Below, one piece after another: positions 54,718-63,324 of a stretch of 64,000 nucleotides of DNA. The stretch spans positions 1 to 64,000 of the forward strand of contig JAKIUC010000006.1 of assembly GCA_021647785.1 (NCBI GenBank), read 5' to 3'. Source of the DNA: Melioribacteraceae bacterium (GTDB lineage: Bacteria; Bacteroidota; Ignavibacteria; Ignavibacteriales; Melioribacteraceae). The notes under the pieces were generated by a model, which searched no databases, was not told where the DNA came from, and worked only from the letters and a program-made list of their open reading frames with translations. The first letter of the stretch is position 1, and every line of letters starts with the position of its first letter. The position numbers and the translations under genes are program-made.

Positions 54718-55675
54718 TTTTAATCTCGTTTAATATTAGATCGTGCAGTTGTTCAATAAACATAGGTGAATCATTTAATCCGGTCATAACTTTATAATTT
54801 GTAATGTTATTTTCTTCCGCTATTTTGCGGTATTCAATATTCAACTCATACAATGTTTCAATATGGTCGGAAACGAAACTGATTGGAATTACAAGTAAGT
54901 TTTTAACGCCAGCTTTACCAAGCTCATTTACCTTTTCTTCTGTAGATGGTTTAAGCCATTTCACAGGTCCCACTTTGCTTTGATAACTAATATGATGCTT
55001 CTCAGAATAATTACGCAGTTCCATTATTGAACGGATGCTTTCCAATATTTGCGATTGATAGGGGTCACCATTTGCAATTAAACTCTGCGGAACACTATGG
55101 GCACTGAAAAGAAGTTCAACACTATTTTGCAATTCTTTTGAGAACATCTCTATTCCCTCATCAATTCTTTTACTAATTGCCAATAAATATTTTTGCTGAT
55201 TATGATAATTGTTAATCACTATTACTTTCCTTTTATCTCCATCATAATGCCTCCACCACTCATTGAAAGATGAGCCAGTTGTAACGGATGAAAAATGTGG
55301 ATAGAGTGGCAGTAAAATTATTTTGTCATAATTATTTTCATTTATAATTTTAATCGATTCTTCAGAAAGAGGTTTCCAATATCGCATTGCTATAAGTACG
55401 TCAGCATTGATGTTCCCACTACTCAATGATTTTTCAAGCAACTCTCGTTGCCTCTCAGTATGCTCATTCTGAGGTGACTTGCCACCTATCAACTTATATT
55501 GTTCAGCAACTTTTGGAGCACGGAGTTTTGAAATAATTTTTGCAAATATTTTTTGACCAAATGGGATTTTAAAAATATCATGGTCTTGAAACAAATTATA
55601 CAAAAATGGTTCAATTGATTCAAGTGAATCGGGACCACCCATATTTAGCAATATAACAGCAATTTTATTATTCAT
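54710..55675 (-). CDS. hemH: Ferrochelatase
   Basis: Ferrochelatase inserts iron into porphyrin. The 321-residue protein has AVILLNMGGPDSLESIEPFL, IAMRYWKPLSEE, LLPLYPHFSSVTTGSSFNEW (the conserved metal-binding histidine), LLFSAHSVPQSL and KVGPVKWLKPSTEEKV, with IPISFVSDHIETLYELNIEY near the C-terminus. It overlaps the oxidase gene by 8 bp and follows hemN by 11 bp. The set with HemG indicates the protoporphyrin-dependent path rather than HemQ. Confidence 0.95.
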   Translation of the reverse strand: MNNKIAVILLNMGGPDSLESIEPFLYNLFQDHDIFKIPFGQKIFAKIISKLRAPKVAEQYKLIGGKSPQNEHTERQRELLEKSLSSGNINADVLIAMRYWKPLSEESIKIINENNYDKIILLPLYPHFSSVTTGSSFNEWWRHYDGDKRKVIVINNYHNQQKYLLAISKRIDEGIEMFSKELQNSVELLFSAHSVPQSLIANGDPYQSQILESIRSIMELRNYSEKHHISYQSKVGPVKWLKPSTEEKVNELGKAGVKNLLVIPISFVSDHIETLYELNIEYRKIAEENNITNYKVMTGLNDSPMFIEQLHDLILNEIKNE

Positions 55676-55686
55676 TCTTCTATCTT

Positions 55687-57063
55687 CTATACCGTTCTCG
55701 AATAGCGAACTTTGCCAGTCTCATTTTCTAAGAATCTGTCAAAGCACATTGCAATATTTCTGATTAATAATCTCCCCATCTCAGTTACTTTAATATTATC
55801 CTCTTCTATTACTACTAAATTATCGGGAAGAAATCCCTTTAGTTTTTCTAAACCTTTTGAGAAGTATTCCTTAAAGTTAATTTTGTAACTGTCCTCAATC
55901 GTTTTAAAGTGTAATTCAAAATCACACATTAAACTCATAATTACATCTCGTCTTAATATATCATCGTCAGACATTAAGTATCCTTTGGCAAGAGGAAGAA
56001 TTCCTTTATCAATTTTATCAAAATATTCTTTCTCAGTTTTGATATTCTGCGAATAGACATTTCCAAATTGGCTTATGCTTGTAATTCCAAGTGCGTAAAG
56101 GTCAGTACCAGCTTGGGTAGAGTAGCCTTGAAAATTGCGATATAGTTTTTTCTCATTCAGAGCAATTGCTAACTCATCATCTGGTTTTGCAAAGTGATCC
56201 ATTCCAATAAAAACATATCCAGCATAGGTTAGTGTTTCAATAGTATGTTTTAATATTTGTAATTTTACATCAGGTGTTGGCAGGTCTTCGGGTTTAATTA
56301 ATTCCATATGTTTTTTCATCCAAGGAACGTGAGCGTAGTTGAAGACCGCAATTCTATTGGGCGATATATCAATTATCTTTTCTAATGTATCGCTGAATGA
56401 TTCCAAAGTTTGGTGTGGTAATCCATACATCAAATCGAGATTAATACTTTCAAACCCCAATTCGCGAATCCATTCCACAGTTTGTCGAGTAATATCTTCG
56501 GGTTGAATTCTATTAACAGCAACTTGCACTTTATGAGTAAAATCCTGAACCCCCATGCTTATACGGTTAAAACCACCTTTACGTAATGCACTCAAATGTT
56601 CAAATGTTAATTCTCTTGGGTCTATTTCGCAGCTTGCTTCAACGTTTTGGGCAATGTTAAAATTAGAATTTATGAATGATAACAAATCAACAATCTCATC
56701 TGATGTTAAATGTGTTGGGGTTCCTCCTCCCCAATGGAGTTGTGTAATTAGTCTATCATCAGATAAGTAATTCTTAAGTAAGAGTATCTCCTTTTTTAAA
56801 TAATCCACATAGTTCGCAATTCTACTACGGTTGTTACTTATAATCATATTACAACCGCAGAAGTAACAGAGTGTGTCGCAAAAGGGAATATGAAAATAGA
56901 GTGATATAGGAGTTTTATTACTCTCCATATTGTTCTCCGTTATAGATGCACGATACTGTTCATCAGAAAAGTTCTCAGAGAAGTGAGGAGCAGTAGGATA
57001 ACTCGTGTAACGAGGTCCAGGCTTATCATATTTTTTTATTAAATCTATATCTATGTTAAACAT
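55687..57063 (-). CDS. hemN: Oxygen-independent coproporphyrinogen III oxidase
   Basis: This 458-residue radical-SAM enzyme has RYTSYPTAPHFSENF at the start, the cluster motif YFHIPFCDTLCYFCGCNMII (CxxxCxxC plus a fourth cysteine) near residues 55-75, LHWGGGTPTHL, GFNRISMGVQDF and NLDLMYGLPHQT. It indicates an anaerobic or facultative lifestyle. hemE lies 13 bp upstream and hemH follows. The length and N-terminus match true HemN, not HemW. Confidence 0.96.
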   Translation of the reverse strand: MFNIDIDLIKKYDKPGPRYTSYPTAPHFSENFSDEQYRASITENNMESNKTPISLYFHIPFCDTLCYFCGCNMIISNNRSRIANYVDYLKKEILLLKNYLSDDRLITQLHWGGGTPTHLTSDEIVDLLSFINSNFNIAQNVEASCEIDPRELTFEHLSALRKGGFNRISMGVQDFTHKVQVAVNRIQPEDITRQTVEWIRELGFESINLDLMYGLPHQTLESFSDTLEKIIDISPNRIAVFNYAHVPWMKKHMELIKPEDLPTPDVKLQILKHTIETLTYAGYVFIGMDHFAKPDDELAIALNEKKLYRNFQGYSTQAGTDLYALGITSISQFGNVYSQNIKTEKEYFDKIDKGILPLAKGYLMSDDDILRRDVIMSLMCDFELHFKTIEDSYKINFKEYFSKGLEKLKGFLPDNLVVIEEDNIKVTEMGRLLIRNIAMCFDRFLENETGKVRYSRTV

Positions 57064-57076
57064 TAAAACATCCTTT

Positions 57077-58123
57077 CTAGTGAAAGCGTTTGCTCTCTTC
57101 TTTTACAATATCAACAAGGGCTTTAGTATTTGCCGGTGAAATATCTGGTAATATTCCATGACCTAAGTTAAAAATATGCCCGCTACCTTTTCCGTATGAA
57201 GCCAGAACTTTGACCGCCTCTCTTTTTATAACATCTGTAGTACCGTACAGAACGGTTGGGTCCATGTTCCCCTGTATAGCAACTTTATCACCAATTTGTT
57301 TTCGCACTTCACCAATGTTGTGAGTCCAATCAATGCTAATTACATCAGTACCTGAATCTGCAAGTTCATCAAGTGAATGATGAATTCCCTTGGCATAACA
57401 GATGATTGGTTCATCTGCTCTTTCAACACTAACTATCACGTCTTGAATATATTTAAGAGAAAACTCTTTATATAAATCTGGCGAGAGTAATCCACCCCAT
57501 GTATCAAATATTTGAATAGCATTGACACCACTTTTAATTTTAAGTGATAGATATTCAGCAACTGTCTCTGAAATTAAACTTAATAGTTTATGAGCAAGAG
57601 CAGGATTGTTAAAAATTAAACTCTTTATTTTGCTGAAGTTTTTAGAACCACCCCCCTCTACCATATAAGTAAGCAAAGTCCACGGAGACCCGCTAAATCC
57701 AATTAAAGGAACCCGTCCATTTAGCTCATGCTTTGTTAACTTAAGGGCTTCAAATACATAACTTAATTTATCGCTTAAATCTAATTTTGATAATTTATCA
57801 AAATCGCTTTCGTTAGAAATTGTCCAATCAAAACTTGGTCCTCTCGATTCAACCATTTCGTAATTCATTCCTAATGCTTCAGGTATAACCAAAATATCTG
57901 AAAATATTATAGCAGCATCAACCCCAATAATATCAATAGGTTGAAGCGTTACTTCAGTTGCAAGCTCGGGAGTTTTAACCATAGTTTTGAAATCAGAATT
58001 TGCTCTAACTTTTCTATATTCTGGCAAATAGCGTCCTGCTTGCCGCATAATCCAGATTGGTGTTCTATCAATTGGTTCCTTTTTGCATGCTCGTAAAAAG
58101 ATATCGTTTTTTAAATTTTCCAA
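57077..58123 (-). CDS. hemE: Uroporphyrinogen decarboxylase
   Basis: HemE decarboxylates uroporphyrinogen III to coproporphyrinogen III. The 348-residue protein has FLRACKKEPIDRTPIWIMRQ then AGRYLPEYR near its start, IIFSDILVIPEALGMNYEMV, LIGFSGSPWTLLTYMVEGGG and the C-terminal GHIFNLGHGILPDISPANTK. All residues typical of the active site are seen. It lies 8 bp after hemD. Confidence 0.96.
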   Translation of the reverse strand: MENLKNDIFLRACKKEPIDRTPIWIMRQAGRYLPEYRKVRANSDFKTMVKTPELATEVTLQPIDIIGVDAAIIFSDILVIPEALGMNYEMVESRGPSFDWTISNESDFDKLSKLDLSDKLSYVFEALKLTKHELNGRVPLIGFSGSPWTLLTYMVEGGGSKNFSKIKSLIFNNPALAHKLLSLISETVAEYLSLKIKSGVNAIQIFDTWGGLLSPDLYKEFSLKYIQDVIVSVERADEPIICYAKGIHHSLDELADSGTDVISIDWTHNIGEVRKQIGDKVAIQGNMDPTVLYGTTDVIKREAVKVLASYGKGSGHIFNLGHGILPDISPANTKALVDIVKEESKRFH

Positions 58124-58131
58124 ATTTATAC

Positions 58132-58902
58132 TCAGTTTAATTTATAATAATTTCTAATTTCTGTAGTTAGTGAATTTAAGTTGTATTTACTTGGTAATAT
58201 TTCTACACTCAAATTCTCTTGTTCCAATGCCCTCTTAGTTACTGGTCCCAATGTAGCAATTACCTTGTCGGAGAAATACTCTTTCACATCATCAACATTA
58301 AAAATGGAAACAAAATTATAAAATGTTGATGGACTTGTAAAAACAATTAAATTTATTTTAGTATTCCTAATCTTTTCTTTTTCAATATTAGAAATTTTCT
58401 CTGGAATTTCATTTTCATAAATTGTAATGAAATCAACCATAGCTCCTTTAACTTTAAGGGAGTTAAATAAATTTACTCTTGATAACCTTGAGCCAGGAAT
58501 GAGAATAGTTTTTTTACTCACTAACTTTTCTGTTAACAATTCATCAAGGCTTTCCGACGAAGAATTGTTTGAAATTAAATCAACATCAATATTGTTGTTA
58601 AGTAGTACTGACGCAGTCTTTTCACCAATTGCCACAATATTAGTTGTATAACTAAGCGTAGAGAAATCATTTTCATAAAGTTGCAGAAAATACTTAGCTG
58701 CATTTATTGATGTAAATATTAAGAAATCGTAACTATCTGCATTATTTATTTTATTCTTTTCCTCTCTTGATAATTCCGATTTTCTAATTTCAATTGTAGG
58801 AAAATGAATAAAATTAACTTTGTCAGATTTAATCAAAGATTGAAGTGCAGAATCATTTCCGCTTAGTCCTGTAAATAAAATATTTATTTTATTTGAATTC
58901 AT
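58132..58902 (-). CDS. hemD: Uroporphyrinogen-III synthase
   Basis: HemD closes hydroxymethylbilane into uroporphyrinogen III. This 256-residue protein is divergent, as the family usually is. Visible blocks are YDFLIFTSINAAKYFLQLYE, NIVAIGEKTASVLL, LIPGSRLSRVNLFNSLKVKG, NLIVFTSPSTFYNFVSIF and VIATLGPVTKRALEQENLSV. It overlaps hemC by 4 bp (ATGA). The assignment rests on these blocks and on position in the operon. Confidence 0.9.
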   Translation of the reverse strand: MNSNKINILFTGLSGNDSALQSLIKSDKVNFIHFPTIEIRKSELSREEKNKINNADSYDFLIFTSINAAKYFLQLYENDFSTLSYTTNIVAIGEKTASVLLNNNIDVDLISNNSSSESLDELLTEKLVSKKTILIPGSRLSRVNLFNSLKVKGAMVDFITIYENEIPEKISNIEKEKIRNTKINLIVFTSPSTFYNFVSIFNVDDVKEYFSDKVIATLGPVTKRALEQENLSVEILPSKYNLNSLTTEIRNYYKLN

Positions 58903-59849
58903 TGTTGTTCGTAAACTTCCGCTAAAACTTTTTTTCCGCCAGCCTTCAGAATATCTTTTGCAAGAGCTTTGCCAAGATTTTCTGCATCACTTATTTTTCC
59001 GCGGATTGTTTTTGTAAATGTTATTGTTCCATCAGGAGAGCCAACAAATCCGCTTAAATACAATCCATTACTTTTAATTTCAGCGTATGCACCAATGGGT
59101 ACTTGACATCCGCCGCCAAGCGTTTTAAGAAATGCACGTTCGGCAGTAATAGTTGTCTCTGTAGCAGTATCGTGAATGCCGAGTGCAATCTTTTTTGCAA
59201 AGATATTCTTGGAAGATATTTCAATTGCAACAGCGCCTTGTCCCACAGCGGGAATAATTTGATCAGTTGGAATTATTGAAGAAATATGTTTTTTCAATTT
59301 CAATCTTTCTAAACCAGCACGGGCGAGAATCATTCCATCCCATTTGGATGCTGCAAACTTTTTTAATCTCGTTTGAACATTTCCTCTAATATCAACAATA
59401 GTAATGTCGGGGCGTAAATGCAAAACCTGGCTTGCCCTTCGTAGAGAGCCAGTTGCTATAGTAGCACCAACTGGGAGGCTATCCAAAGTAACTCTTTTTT
59501 TATTTGCAACTAATACATCTTCAACATCGTGTCGCTTTGTAACGGCTGCAAGCTCTAAGCCTTTGGGTAAAAGAGTTGGAAGGTCTTTCAAACTGTGAAC
59601 CGCTATATCAATAGTACCAGCAAGTAGTTCGTTCTCAATCTCTTTTGTGAACAATCCTTTATCACCAATTTTAGAGAGTGCAACATCAAGAATTTTATCA
59701 CCTTTTGTACTAATCTTTTTTATTTCTACTTCAACAGATTTGAATTTTCTCTCAATCTCTTTCTTTACAAAGTGAGCCTGCCAAAGGGCTAATTCACTTT
59801 TACGAGTTCCGATAATTATTTTTTCACTTCTCAATTTACTTTTCTCCAT
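58899..59849 (-). CDS. hemC: Hydroxymethylbilane synthase
   Basis: HemC joins four porphobilinogens. The 316-residue protein starts MEKSKLRSEKIIIGTRKSEL (the IGTRxSxLAxxQ motif), with GLFTKEIENELLAGTIDIAV, HSLKDLPT, RGNVQTRLKK, and the dipyrromethane-binding cysteine in GGGCQVPIGAYA. ATG 59849 is chosen because it overlaps hemA by 14 bp and gives the standard N-terminus. An upstream ATG at 59885 would overlap hemA by 50 bp. Confidence 0.95.
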   Translation of the reverse strand: MEKSKLRSEKIIIGTRKSELALWQAHFVKKEIERKFKSVEVEIKKISTKGDKILDVALSKIGDKGLFTKEIENELLAGTIDIAVHSLKDLPTLLPKGLELAAVTKRHDVEDVLVANKKRVTLDSLPVGATIATGSLRRASQVLHLRPDITIVDIRGNVQTRLKKFAASKWDGMILARAGLERLKLKKHISSIIPTDQIIPAVGQGAVAIEISSKNIFAKKIALGIHDTATETTITAERAFLKTLGGGCQVPIGAYAEIKSNGLYLSGFVGSPDGTITFTKTIRGKISDAENLGKALAKDILKAGGKKVLAEVYEQQ

Positions 59850-61122
59850 TGTTTCTGTTCTTATTATCCAAATTGAATAATTCACGAATTATATCAGAAT
59901 ATTTCTTTGCTGTTTCATAGTCAGTTCCAGTTTCCGAGAGGTGTTTTAAGTTCCATGTTGGATGGTGTAGTATTCTTCCAATAATTCTTTTTGTCATATT
60001 GTCAACTTTTTCAAATTCATAATCGTGAACTTTATGACGAATTTTTCCAATTTCATCGAGACGAATCTCTTCAAAGAAATCGCGAAAATCTTTTATTGTT
60101 GGTACAACATCCAATGTGTTAGCCCACTTAAAGAAAGTTGTCATCTCTTCCAAAATTATTTTGTTTACTTTCGGAATCTCTTTTTCACGTTTTTGTAAAT
60201 TTTCATTAACAATTATATTTAGTGAGTCAATGTCATTGTAAAACATTCCATCAAGCTCTGAAACTTTAGGGTTTATATCTCGTGGAACAGCAATATCCAT
60301 AATACAAGTAAGAACACCTTTTCGTTTTTTCATCATAGATTTAATTTCATCATACTCAATTATGTAATGGTCGGAACTAGTTGCACTAATAATTATATCA
60401 AAGTCTTCAAGTGAATCTTTCAAGGAGTTAAAATTGACTATGCTTCCATTTACTTTTGATGCAAGAACTTCTGTCTTCGATAGCGTTCTATTTGTAATAG
60501 ATAGTTTTCCAATCCCCATTTCTCTAAGGTGTACTGCTGCTAAAGTACCTGTTTCACCGGCACCAATAACCAATGCACTTTTTGATTGAAAAGAGGAAAA
60601 TATTTTTTCGAGTACTTTTATAGCTGCAAAGCTTATAGTTACAGCACCTTGTCCGATTGTGGTTTCATTAATTGAGCGTTTACCTACATGAACTGAAGCC
60701 TCGTAGAGTTTATGAAAAACTGTTTTTGAAAAACCCAACTCGTCTGATAGATAGAACGCATCTTTAACTTGTCCAAGAATTTGTCCGTCACCAACAATTA
60801 AAGAATCAATAGATGAAGCCACTTCAAGAATATGTTTTACAGCACTGCACGAAAAATAATTGTGGAAATGCTTAGATGCCAAGCCTTCAACGTGTTTAAA
60901 TTTCAGCAAACATTTTTGGATATCCTCAAAGGTTATATTGTCTCTCTTCGGAACTCCAAATATCTCGGTTCTATTGCACGTGGAAAGAATAAATCCCTCA
61001 AAAAATATTGACTCTTTTAGAATTGGAATAAATTCTTTAATCTCATCAACACTTAAGTGAAGCGACTCTCTTAACTCAATAGATGCCGTTTTATGATTTA
61101 TTGAAATGCCAAAAATATCCAT
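59836..61122 (-). CDS. hemA: Glutamyl-tRNA reductase
   Basis: HemA reduces glutamyl-tRNA to glutamate-1-semialdehyde. The 428-residue protein has the catalytic cysteine in FILSTCNRTEIFG near residue 48, VASSIDSLIVGDGQILGQVK, the NADP-binding SALVIGAGETGTLAAVHLRE near 195, and a C-terminal dimerisation helix. It lies 17 bp after the ccsA-like gene. Since heme flux begins here, this gene probably sets expression of the whole operon. Confidence 0.96.
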   Translation of the reverse strand: MDIFGISINHKTASIELRESLHLSVDEIKEFIPILKESIFFEGFILSTCNRTEIFGVPKRDNITFEDIQKCLLKFKHVEGLASKHFHNYFSCSAVKHILEVASSIDSLIVGDGQILGQVKDAFYLSDELGFSKTVFHKLYEASVHVGKRSINETTIGQGAVTISFAAIKVLEKIFSSFQSKSALVIGAGETGTLAAVHLREMGIGKLSITNRTLSKTEVLASKVNGSIVNFNSLKDSLEDFDIIISATSSDHYIIEYDEIKSMMKKRKGVLTCIMDIAVPRDINPKVSELDGMFYNDIDSLNIIVNENLQKREKEIPKVNKIILEEMTTFFKWANTLDVVPTIKDFRDFFEEIRLDEIGKIRHKVHDYEFEKVDNMTKRIIGRILHHPTWNLKHLSETGTDYETAKKYSDIIRELFNLDNKNRNNGEK

Positions 61123-61139
61123 AAAAAAACGTTTAAATC

Positions 61140-61967
61140 TTAATTAACAAAATCGTGAAAACTGTTGAGAACAGTATTGGTAAAGAGCAAAGAAAGGATT
61201 GAAAAGATAAATCCATAAAGAGAATATTTTGCAAATCTTTTTCCAATAATTTTTTTTCGCAACTTTAAAATAATTTCCACACAGTAAACTAACCATACCA
61301 CCATAGTAGTAATAATTTTTGGGTCCCAATAACTAAATTCTGGAAATGCCGAGGGCATCCAAGTTAAACCAATTACTATTGCAATTGTTAAGAGAATAAA
61401 TCCTATAATAATTGCATAGAAGTTAAGTAGTTCCAATATTTCTAAATTTGGAAGTCTCTTAAAAATGGTAGTGAATTTATTACTCTTTATATTTTTGTAG
61501 AGAAGCAAATACATTAAAGCATACGCAGCAGAAATTGAAATTGCGGAAAATCCTAAGATTGCAGTAATAACATGTGTGCCAAGCGGATAGTTTTGCAGGA
61601 TGCTATGAACTTGGTAATCATCCTGAATAAATAGAGTGGACTGCATCTGAAAAATAAAAGCAACAATCAAAATAAAAACGCCTGTACCTCTTATATCGGT
61701 TAACAACTCAATTAGGAAATAAGTAAATCCTATTGAAAAAGCCAGAAGAGAAAAAATTTCAAACTGAGTTACAATGGGAAGATGACCAAGAAAAATGGTT
61801 CTTTCAACAAGATAGACAACGTGGAACAATAGTGTTACAAATAGAAAAAGTCTTTTTGCATTATGCAAAAATTTCTTGTCAGCAAAAAAATCATAAAGAT
61901 AGCCCGCAAACGTTATAAAATATAACCCTAAAAGCCAGTAAGACATTATTTGCATAACTTGTAACAT
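61140..61967 (-). CDS. CcsA/HemX-like cytochrome c assembly membrane protein
   Basis: This 275-residue integral membrane protein has about eight hydrophobic segments (LLGLYFITFAGYLYDFF, LFLFVTLLFHVVYLV, FSLLAFSIGFTYFLIELL, HVITAILGFSAISISAAYAL, etc.) and the WDPK segment (YWDPKIITTMVVWLVYCVEI) near the C-terminus typical of CcsA/HemX family proteins. These handle heme for cytochrome c assembly or stabilise HemA. It is the first gene of the heme operon, 17 bp before hemA. The start is uncertain between 61967, 61955 and 61946. Confidence 0.85.
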   Translation of the reverse strand: MLQVMQIMSYWLLGLYFITFAGYLYDFFADKKFLHNAKRLFLFVTLLFHVVYLVERTIFLGHLPIVTQFEIFSLLAFSIGFTYFLIELLTDIRGTGVFILIVAFIFQMQSTLFIQDDYQVHSILQNYPLGTHVITAILGFSAISISAAYALMYLLLYKNIKSNKFTTIFKRLPNLEILELLNFYAIIIGFILLTIAIVIGLTWMPSAFPEFSYWDPKIITTMVVWLVYCVEIILKLRKKIIGKRFAKYSLYGFIFSILSLLFTNTVLNSFHDFVN

Positions 61968-62186
61968 ATCGGAATAATATTTAAAATTGTAAAATTAAAG
62001 TTCTTGCTATTATCTCTAAAAGTCAATGTAAATGGAATTTGCCAGTGATGCAGGGTCAAAATAATTCTCCGCTACAAAATAAAAACACATACACCACATA
62101 AGAGTCGTTGGTTGGCAATAACTTAGCCCATATATCCCAACCACTTACAAATACTACAATTATCAAAATATTTTGACCAAAAAAAA
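61968..62186. other. Divergent intergenic region upstream of the heme operon
   Basis: No gene is visible. It must hold the heme operon promoter on the minus strand. A GGCAATAACTTAGCCC phrase at 62115 recalls the ends of the MITE-like element at 34244. Confidence 0.35.
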
Positions 62187-62249
62187 GGGCTACATTTTAT
62201 TTTGTCCGTAGAACTCCGCGAGATGTGCTGGAAAAATAAAATGTAGCCC
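62187..62249. repeat. 17-bp perfect hairpin element
   Basis: GGGCTACATTTTATTTT (62187-62203) and AAAATAAAATGTAGCCC (62233-62249) are exact inverted repeats around a 29-nt GC-richer loop that holds a smaller CTC-CGC-GAG stem. It lies 90 bp before the methyltransferase-like gene. No coding content. Confidence 0.75.
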
Positions 62250-62339
62250 AAACACTTATAATTTAGAAAATGTAATTGAGTATATTTGCAGTTCAAAAAA
62301 AAGCACTTAGACAGACTTAATGCAACACAGGAATTGTAA

Positions 62340-63050
62340 ATGGAAAACAAACTAAACATATTTTTACCAGGGCTCGATAATCAAATTCGTTTTGTTCGTA
62401 GGCAGTTAGAGTTGGAAGGAAAAACCACTTTAACACTCGGTTCGGCAAGTGAGGGCATTGTGAAAACCTTTGCAAATGAAACGAGTAAAAAAGCTGAGTT
62501 AGTAGTTGAAGACTACAGTTCCCTAATGAATTCGAGGCTTCTGCTTGGGGATGATAAAAATGTAAACATAAGATTAATGGATTATGAATATACAGATTTT
62601 GAGGATAGCACATTTGATGTTGTATATACTCAAGGTGGAATTTCAAATCCGCGAAGAAATAAAATTGTTAAAGAGATAAAACGAATATTAAAGCCGAATG
62701 GAGTTTTTTGTGTTGGCGAGGTTGTTAGCTTAAATGAAAATCTTCCTCAATTTGTTATAGATATATATGACTCTTCAGAATTAGAGCCACTTCAATTAAA
62801 CAAAATTGAGAATTATTATTTAGAAAGAAATTTTGAAATAATTGAGAAGAAAGATTTATCGTTTACACTCAAAGATTATTATTCGAAAAATTTATATGAG
62901 TTAAAAAAATCTGTTAATGAGATGGCGGAGAATGAAAAATCGTATTACAAAAAATTAATAAAAATGATTAGCCACGAAGCCAAAGCATTTTTAAGCGAGG
63001 GTGCCGATAAATATATTGGGTTTTATTTGTTGATATTAAAGAGAAAGTAA
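62340..63050 (+). CDS. SAM-dependent methyltransferase-like protein
   Basis: This 236-residue protein has a class I methyltransferase-like core: TLTLGSASEGIVKTFANETS (a degenerate motif I), LVVEDYSSL (motif I-post acidic residue), DFEDSTFDVVYTQGGISNPR and IKRILKPNGVFCVGEVVSLN (post motif). The usual G-x-G loop is replaced by GSASEG, so activity is uncertain. The C-terminal part is helical and Lys-rich. It stands alone after the hairpin element. Confidence 0.7.
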   Translation: MENKLNIFLPGLDNQIRFVRRQLELEGKTTLTLGSASEGIVKTFANETSKKAELVVEDYSSLMNSRLLLGDDKNVNIRLMDYEYTDFEDSTFDVVYTQGGISNPRRNKIVKEIKRILKPNGVFCVGEVVSLNENLPQFVIDIYDSSELEPLQLNKIENYYLERNFEIIEKKDLSFTLKDYYSKNLYELKKSVNEMAENEKSYYKKLIKMISHEAKAFLSEGADKYIGFYLLILKRK

Positions 63051-63324
63051 AAGAAAACCGCTAAGGCACTACCAAAGGTATGCATACTGCAAAAGATGCA
63101 GAGAAAACAGACATTAGAATTTCTGCAAATAATTTTTATTTCTGTTTATTGCGATGGTTTTGCAACTAAGATTTTACTGCATAACAGTTTCCCGAAATGT
63201 GGGGGTCTAATTTACACGATTTAACTGCCAGATTAATAACAATAATTATATATTTCGCAGAGCGAAAACCAGACACTTATTATTTAAGACTCGTTTTTTA
63301 CACATTTACTATTTTAGGTTTACT

